Below are positions 1-9,100 of a stretch of DNA of 17,705 bases, piece by piece. The DNA comes from a bacterium. Its GTDB lineage: Bacteria > Planctomycetota > J058 > JAJDCP01. Where the stretch lies: contig JAUIEM010000201.1 of the NCBI GenBank assembly GCA_030428695.1, positions 1-17,705 of the forward strand. Direction: 5' to 3'. The notes beneath the pieces are model-generated. The model saw nothing but the letters and a program-made list of their open reading frames with translations. It ran no database searches and was not told the origin of the DNA. The stretch's first letter is position 1. Each line of letters starts with the position of its first letter. The position numbers and the translations under genes are program-made.

Positions 1-1
1 C

Positions 2-106
2 CAGCCGCCCGACACCGGCCTCTTCAACACCCGGCTGATCATCGCCAGCCAGGAGCTCGACGTCCCCAACGACACCGTCACCCTCACCGGTCGCGGCGGT
101 CACGGC
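2..106 (+). repeat. C-terminal end of a preceding B-type ASH-like unit (B0), cut by the window edge
   Basis: The 35 residues (PPDTG...LIIASQELDVPNDTVTLTGRGG) match the end of the later B units, for example PPDTG...LLIVSAQ...DVP...INLVGRGG near 710-808. The repeat array therefore extends to the left of this window. Confidence 0.85.
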
Positions 107-3100
107 GTGCTGACCGCTCGCGCGGTCACCACCGCCGCCGCCAGTGACGACACCCTCGACTTCGGCACGGTGCGGGCAAGCTTCCCGCTCGATACCCTCG
201 AGATCCGGGTCGGTCGGCGCACCGACGTCAACGACACCACCGTGGTGCTGACCGGCGCGACCATCCTCGGGGACACCGCCGGCATCTTCTCGATCGTGTC
301 GATCGATCCGCTGCCCTCGACCCTGCGGGCGCCGACGGACACCGTCAGCGTGCGGATCACCTTCCAACCGAACGTGGCCGGTGACTTCGGCGCCGAGCTC
401 GTGTTGACCGGCGCGCAGCCCTACAGCAGCGACACCATCGTCCTCGCCGGCACGGCGACCGCCGGCGCGATCGCGGTCAGCGAGAACACCCTGGACTTCG
501 GGCTGCGGCCGCTCCTGCTCGGTCGCGGAGACTCGCTGTGCTTCGCGGTCACCCGCGCGGACGGCGACACCAACGTCACCGTCGCCGGCATGACGATCGT
601 CGGCGACACCCTGAACGCCTTCTCGATCGACACGCTCACGCCGAACCTGCCGCACACTCTCGGCCCGGCGTCCGCGGACTCCGTCTTCGCCTGCGTCTCC
701 TTCCTGCCGCCCGACACCGGTGAGTTCACCGCGCTGCTGATCGTGTCGGCGCAGCAGAGCGACGTGCCGTCGGAGACCATCAACCTGGTCGGTCGCGGCG
801 GCAACGGCGTGCTGACGGCCTTCGCCGTCGAGACCCAGGGCGCCGACCTCGACACCCTCGACTTCGGGCTGGCCCGGGCCGGACTGGCCCTCGACACGCT
901 CGACATCCGGGTGACCCGCCGGGCCTCGCTCAACGACACGACCGTCGTCTTCACCGGCGCGACCATCTTCGGCGACACCGCCGCGGTCTTCTCGGTCGTC
1001 TCCATCGATCCGGTGCTGCCCGACACCCTCACCGCGATCGGTGACTCCGTGCGGGTCGCCGTCAGCTTCCAGCCCGACTTCGCCGGCAGCTACGGCGCCT
1101 TCCTGGTGCTGACGGCGCCGCAGCCCTACAGCAACGACACCATCTGGCTCGCGGGCGACGCCTCCGCGGGGGCCTTTGCGGTCAGCGTCGACACCCTCGA
1201 CTTCGGCACGAAGCCGCTGTTCCTTGCCCAGGGTGACTCGCTGTGCCTGTCGATCGCGCGGATCCTCGGGGACACCGGCGTCACGGTCAGCGGCATCGGC
1301 ATCGTCGGCGACACCGCCAACCAGTTCACCCTCGACTCGATCAGCCCGTCCCTGCCCTACACCCTCGGCCCGGCAGGCAGCGACTCGGTCGGTGTGTGCG
1401 TGCACTTCCGGCCCGCGGACACGGGGATGGTCGAAGCCCTGCTGATCGTCTCCTCCGGCGAACGCGACGTGCCGCCGGACACCGTGGTGCTCCGTGGTCG
1501 CGGCGGCCAGTCGGTGTTGCAGGCCTTCGCCCGCGACAACGTCACGGGGAACAGCAGCGACACGCTCGACTTCCAGGTCCAGCGCGCAGACCTCGGCCTC
1601 GAGACGCTCGACGTGCGGGTGACGCGGCGCGCGGCCTTCGCCAACGACACGACGGTCGTGCTCAGCGGCGCGACGATCTTCGGCGACAGCGTCGGCGTCT
1701 TCTCGGTCGTCGACATCGCCCCGGTCCTGCCGGACACGCTGGTCGCGACCGCCGACTCGGTCAACGTGCGGGTGACCTTCCAGCCCAACGACGCAGGCAG
1801 CTTCTCGGCGCTGCTGGTCCTGACCGCGCCGCAGCCGTACAGCGCGGACACCATCGTGCTGACAGGTGTCGCGGAAGGGGGCGCGCTGCAGGCGCGCTCG
1901 ATCAGCGCCCCGACCGCCGGCAGCGACAGCCTCGACTTCCTGATGAAGCCGGTCGGTCTGTTCCCCGGAGACTCGCTGTGCATCAGCATCGTCCGCGTGG
2001 CGGGCGACACCGGCGTGACCGTGTCGGGGCTGACCATCGTCGACGACAGCAACGGCGTGTTCACCGTGCTGTCGGTCAGCAGCGGGCTGCCGCGCACCCT
2101 CGGTCCGGCGAGCGCCGACTCGGTGGTCGCCTGCGTGCGCTTCAGCCCCAGCGACACCGGGGACTTCCGGGCGCTGCTGGTCGTCTCCGCGCAGGAATTC
2201 GACGTGCCCAACGACACCATCGTGCTCGTCGGCCACGGCGGCAGCAGCTTCCTCGAAGCCCGCGCCATCGACAACAACCCGGCGAGCGGCGACGACACCC
2301 TCGACTTCGAGGTCGTGCGAGCCGGCGTGACCAGCGGCACCTTCGACTCCCTGTGCGTGGTGGTCAAGCGCCGCTTCGTGGCGGGCGACACCAGCACCGT
2401 CCTGACCGGCGCGACGATCATCGAGGACACGGCCGGCGTGTTCTCCCTGCAGACCATCCAGACGCCGCTGCCCGACACCCTGATCACCGCGGCGGACTCG
2501 GTCGTGCTGTGCGTCCGCTTCTCGCCGCTCGTCGCGGGAACCTACGGCGCCCGGCTCGTGCTCGTCGGCACCGAGACCTACAGCCAGGACACCATCACCC
2601 TGGTCGGGATCGGAGAGATCGGCCGCTTCGAGGTCCGCTCCTTCTCGGCGCCGACGGTCGGTGCGGACAGCCTGCTGTTCGGTGAGGTGCCGCTCCTGAC
2701 CCGCTCGGACTCGCTGTGCTTCAGCGTGCGGCGGGTCCAGGGCGACACCGGCGTGACGGTCGGCGGGCTGAGCATCATCGGCGACACGACCGGCGTGTTC
2801 AGCGTCGACACCGTGACGCCGGGCCTGCCCTTCGACCTGAGCGGCGCGGATTCGCTCGCCGCCTGTGTGTCCTTCCGTCCGTCGGACACCGGCGAGTTCC
2901 GCGCCCTGCTGGTCATCTCTGCGAACCAGCTCGACGTGCCGAACGACACGATCCTGCTCGTCGGCACCGGGCGCCTCGGCTACCTCGAGGCGGCCGCTCT
3001 GGACAACAACCCGATGACCGGAGCCGACACCCTCGACTTCGAGCTGCAGCGGGTCGGCGCGCCGGATCCGACCATCGACTCCCTGTGTGTAGTGGTCAAG

Positions 3101-6100
3101 CGCCGCTTCGCGCCCGGCGACACCGTCGTCAGCCTGACCGGCGTCAGCATCCACGACGACACCGCCGGCGTCTTCTCGGTCGTCGACCTCGGCAACGGGC
3201 TGCCGTCGACCTTCCTCGACGGCGGCGACTCGACCGTCCTGTGCCTGCGCTTCGAGCCGCGGGCGTCGGCCAGCTACGGCGCCCAGCTCGTGCTGACCGC
3301 GCCGGACGCGCGCTCGAGCGACACCATCCAGCTGCTCGGTGAGGGCCAGAGCGGCGCCCTGCGCGCCCTCTCGATCTCCGCGCCGACCGCCGGCAGCGAC
3401 AGCCTCGACTTCGGCAACGTCAAGGCGACCGAGACCTCCGGCGACTCGCTGTGCGTCAGCGTGATCCGGACCGCGGGCGACACCGCGGTCACCCTCGCGG
3501 GCGTCTCGATCATCGACGACACCGCCGGCGTCTTCTCGGTCACCCAGCTCAGCGCGACCCTGCCCCACGCGCTCGGTCCGCAGAGCTCCGACTCGGTCGT
3601 GATCTGCCTGCGCTTCACGCCCGCCGACTCCTTCGCCTACGGCGCACTGCTCGTCGTCTCGGCCCAGGAGTTCGACGTGCCCGCCGACACGATCAAGATC
3701 GAGGGCCGCGGCGTGCGCGGCGTGCTCGCCCTCGAGGCGCTGGTTCCGCCGACCGGCTCCCTCGACTTCCCCGACACGCGCTTCCTGCACGCCAGCGACT
3801 CGCTGTGCGCGCTGATCCGCAACACCGGGGACACGACCCTGGTCATCAGCGGCGCGACGATCACCGGCCCCTCCGCCGGGAACTACGCGGTCACCGGGAT
3901 CAGCCAGCAGCTGCCCTTCGTGCTCGGCGCGCAACAGAGCGAGACGGTCTGCGTCGTGTTCACGCCGCTCGACACCCTCGCCCTCAGCTCGCGGCTGACG
4001 GTCGTGACCCAGGAAGGCGAGAGCGCCTCGGTCGCCCTGACCGGACGAGGCCTGTTCGCGGACATCGTCGTCTCCGCCGACACCATCGACTTCGGGGACG
4101 TGTCGCTGACGCTCGACTCCGCGGTGCTCGTCACCGTCGACAACCCGGGCAACGACACCCTGTTCCTGACGACGCAGAAGGTCTTCGGGACCGGCTTCAC
4201 CATCGAGACCGCCGGCTTCGGCCCCGGGATCGCGCCGTACGAGAGCGACACCTTCACGGTCCGCTTCACGCCCGGGTTCTACGGCAGCCACACCGGCGCC
4301 GTCGAGATCCGCAGCCTGGCCGACACCGCCTTCCTGGCGACCATCGGCCTACGCGGTGAGGGCGTGTTCGAGGCGGCCGACAGCCTGCGGGTCGAAGCGG
4401 TGCCCTCCGGAACCCTGGAAGGCTCCGCGACCGTGCTGAAGGTGACCGTGATCGACCGGCTCGGGAACACGGTCCCCGACTTCCAGATGAACACCGGCGA
4501 CTCGCTGTTCTTCCAGCAGACCGGCGCCGCCGACTCGACGACGATCACCTACGAGCGCGGCTCGGTCGACATCACCAACGTCGAGGTCGGGCTCGATCCC
4601 TCCGGGCGCGGGTTCGTCGCGCCGTTCGGGCCGATCAACAACTTCACGAACGGCGAGCTGACGATTCTGGCGCGCGACGACAACAACGACACCAACGTCG
4701 TGTTCGTCGTCTCCCTGCCTACCCTGACCGGCGCGTCGAATCCGGTCTCGTGGGACCTGAGCTCCGACTTCATCTTCGACCTGTTCATCCCGACCGCGTC
4801 CGACACCGTGGTCGCCGGGGTGGAGACCGGCGTGCCCCCGACCGAGAGCCTCGCGATCGTGCTGCGCTCGGGCGTCTCGGGGAACCCGGTCCTGCCGCCG
4901 AGCGGCGTCTTCTTCACCGCCGTCATCCTCGCCCCGGACGACAGCTCTGCCGTCTTCAACGGCGCGGATACGCTGTTCCTGCCGCTGTCCTCGACCAGTG
5001 AGACGACGCGCTTCGCGTTTATGTCGACGATCGCCGGCCGGCCGAACATCATGGTGCTCGACTCCGCCCAGATCCAGTCGGGCGACGACGAGCGCATCGA
5101 GGTCGTCCCGAACGATCTGGACAACTTCATCGTCTCGGTCAACCAGACCCTGTTGACCGCCGGGGACTTCGCCCAGTTCACGGTCGAGGCCTTCGACAGC
5201 TTCGCCAACCTGATCCCGAACTTCACGATCGACAGCACGACGCTGCGGATCACGACCGACCGCATCGGCGGCGGACCGGACTCGAACATCGTGTTCGCCG
5301 CCCGCAACCCGGTCCTGGTCGTCGAAGAAGATCCGCCCGGGGCCGCCCAGGCGACCGCCGGCGTGTTCAACGCCAACGGCCAGATGTTCTTCGACATGAC
5401 CGACCTGACGGCCGAGAGCGTCGACGTCACCGTCACGCTCGGCACCGCCACCGGTACCGTCGGCCTCCGCTTCGAGCCGGGCGATCCGGTCTCGACCGTC
5501 GTCGTGCTCCCGAACCAGGAGTTCGTCGAAGGCGTCGGGCTCCTCGGCGACCCGCTGTTCCCGACCCGGGTCGCGCTCGACAGCGCCGTGTTCGCGACCG
5601 TCGCGGTGCCGCTCGACGTCAGCGTCCGCGTGGTCGACGAGAACAACAACACCGTCCCGGTGACCTCGGGCACGGCGCGCATCGCGCTGAACGGCGTCGA
5701 CGTCACGGCCGGCCTGAGCGGCGCGAGCAACGTCGATCCGGACACCCTGCTGTTCTTCTCGGCGCTGAACGCCGACACGATCGACATCGCCTTCGACAAC
5801 AGCGGCATCGCCAGCGGTCCGGTCTCCTACCGGGTCGCGGCGGTCGATCGCTTCCTCAAGGTCGGCCAGATCACCGGCACCTCGCTCACGGGCCTGACCC
5901 ACGCGCCCTCGACGGTCCACGAGGTGTCCTCGTTGCCCGCCGAGACGCTGCTGGTCGAGATGCCGGGTGCGCGGTTCCTGCCGGGCTTCGGCCTGTTCCG
6001 GCCGGCGGACACCCTGGTCGCCCAGACCCAGGGTGGTCTGTTCCGCGTGACCGTGATCGCCGTCGACAGCCTGAACAACGTCGACGTCGACTTCGCCCGC

Positions 6101-9100
6101 ACGGGCTACCTGCTGACCGACGACACCTCGCCCAACGTCGGCCAACGTCAAGCGGCGAACGTCGGGGAGCGCAACGCTTCCGTGTCGCTGCTCGACAACC
6201 TGCAGGCGACGATCGAGGTCGACGAAGACCTCGCCGTGGTCGAGGCCAACCCCTCGGCTCCGGGCGACGTCATCGCGAGCCTGCTGCAGGCCAAGATCCA
6301 GGTCGTCGACCCGTTCAACGCCTCCTTCGCCAGCTCGGAGTTCCGCTTCTGGCCGGCGCTCAACCGCTACGTCTTCCGCGGCGGGCGGGTGCTCGAGGCC
6401 GCGACGGACACCAGCCGGGTCGTGTTCTCCTCCGGCCAGCTGGGAACCGCGCTCAAGCTCGACGACGGGGACCCGGACTTCGTCCACCTCGCGCGCTTCA
6501 CCGCGCCGTCCGACACCGCCGACCTCAGCGACACGAACTTCGTGTTCACCAAGGGCCTCGCGCACTACTCGGTGATCGTCAGCGACTTCTTGACGCCCGA
6601 GGACGCCCGACGCCTGCGCGTCAAGGTCGACCCCGACACCACCAACGGCGGCTTCATGTTCGCGACCAACGAGGCGGTCAGCGACTCCTTCACGGTCCGC
6701 ATCTCGACCCTGACCATCTCGCGCCTGACCTACCTCGGCGACGGCCAGGGTCGGATCAACCGCATGGAGCTGCACTTCAACCAGCTGCTGAACCCGGCGC
6801 TCCTGAGCAGCACGGTCATCGATCGCTTCAGCGCGACGCTGACGACGACCGGGACCATCGGCCGCGGCTCGGCCTTCAACCTCTCGAGCGTGCTCGCGGA
6901 CTCGACCGACATCATCCTGGTCGAGGACGAGGCGAGCATCCTGACGATCACCCTGGACACCCCGCTGCCGACCACGGACACGGCGAACATCGTGTTCTCG
7001 ATCGACAACACCGGGAACCTGGTGACCGACAACGTCGTCTCGCGCAACTTCGAGGGCATCGAGCTGCAGGTGAACAACTTCCAGCCGCTCGAGGTCGTCG
7101 ACGGGGCCGCCCCGGTGCTGATCGCGAGCGAGACGAGGGACTTCGACCTCGACGGCGTCGCCGACGTGCTCGCGCTGGTCTTCAGCGAGAACCTCATCAG
7201 CGCGACGCTCGACATCGCCGACCTGCTCGTCCAGGGGCCGGACAACCAGAACTGGATCCAGGGCATGACGAGCAATGACCTGTTCATCCAGGACAACGAG
7301 CTCCTGATCCTGCTCCGGCCCGACCTGAGCACCTCCGGCATCGCGGCGCCGAGCTTCGCGCTGCTCAGCGCCGGTAAGCTCCTCGATGCCGCCGGCAACG
7401 CCACGACCGAGCTCCTGACCAACTTCGAGAACCTCGACTTCGACGCGAGCACGAACGTCGGTCCGCAGGTCAGCGGCCTGCTCGCCGTGCGCGGCGCGGT
7501 GGTCGACGAGGGTGTGCAGTCGCTGCAGGTCAACCCGGGCACCATCGTGCTCGACGCCCGCCCGTCCCTGCTCCCGATCGGAGCGGACGACACCAGCGGC
7601 GTCACGGTCTCGTGGATCGCGCCGAGCGGGGTCACCCTCTCGCCGAACAACGCGTTGCGCACCGAGTTCGAGCGCTTCGCGCCGGGCACGCTGACCTTCC
7701 GCCTGCTCGTCCAGGTCAACGGCGGACCGAACAGCAACTTCTTCGTCGGCGGGGCGGACACCGTCTCGGCGATCGTCGAAGTCGTCGTCAACAACGTGCC
7801 TCCGACCGCCGACGCCGGCTGCGATCAGCGGGTTCTGCGCGCGGGCGATCCGCTGTTCCTCGACGGATCCCGGTCCAAAGACGCCAACCAGCAGGCCCTG
7901 ACGAACTTCACCTGGGACACCAACGGGGTCGTCATCGCGATCGGCGAGACCACGACGGTCAGCCTGCCGGCGGGTGTGCACGATGTCCGCCTGCGGGTGC
8001 TCGATCCGAGCAACCCGCTCGTCGACGGGACCGATCAGGTGACGGTGGTCGTCGCGGACGATCTCTCCGGAGACACGCCGCCGACCGCTGACGCCGGGCG
8101 GGACTTCCAGGCCTTCACCAGCAGCGCGTCGAACCCGCAGACGGTGTTCCTCGAGGGACGTGGTAGCCGCGATCCCGACGGCCACACCCTGAGCTACCTG
8201 TGGACCCAGCTCGCGGGGACCGACGTCAGCTTCGACTCGACCGCGGCACGCCCGAGCTTCACGACACCGACCGGCCCCGGCATCCTGCGCTTCGGGCTCG
8301 TCGTCACGGCCAACGGGATCTCGAGCCCGCAGGACGAGGTCCAGGTCATCGTCGTCACCGACGCCTCCGACCCGCGCCTGCCGCCGATCGCCTCGGGCGA
8401 GCTGTTCGTCCGCGATCTGACCGGCGACGGGATCGCCGAGCCCTACGGTCTGACCGGAACGGCGACGATCCTCTCCGGCGACGAGTCGGGCGACGACGAC
8501 GGCATCGTCAGCTACTCGTGGGCCCAGACCGAAGGGCCGCAGGTGATCCTCAGTGACAACGGGACAGCACAGGAGTTCGAGGACGCCTTCCAGTTCTTCA
8601 ACTTCACGCCCTCCCTCGCCGGCACCTACGGGTTCTCGTTGACGGTGGTCGACGACGAGGCGATCAGCGGCCTGAGCAGCGAGCTCACGGTCCAGGTCCT
8701 CGCCCCGGCCGACACGATGAACGGGCTGCCCCAGGTCACGATCGCCGGCGACACGACGGCGACGGTCGGAGCGACGGTCGGGCTCGCGGCGACCTCGACC
8801 GACAGCTACGCCGCGGAGCAGTGCTGGTCGCAGCTGCGCGGCCCGTGGACGCCGCTGCGCAACTCGGTCGCCGACTCGTTGGTCAGCTTCGTGCCGAGCG
8901 AGCCCGGCCTCTACGCCTTCCGCGTCGTGCGCTTCGTCCGCAACGGCGACGGGGACGTCTTCCTGCTCGCCGTCGACGATCATGAGATCTCGGTGAGCGG
9001 CGGCGCCAACACTCCGCCAGTCGCCGTGATCTCCACCGGGCCGGCAGAGGTCGGGGTCGGAAGCGAGGTCAACCTGTCCGGGTTCTTGAGCACGGACGCC

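Noticed and set aside
107..4366. Regularly spaced repeats considered as a CRISPR array or DNA satellite
   Set aside because: The periodicity (about 340-375 bases) is that of coding domains, identity is at protein level, and the frame is kept throughout.
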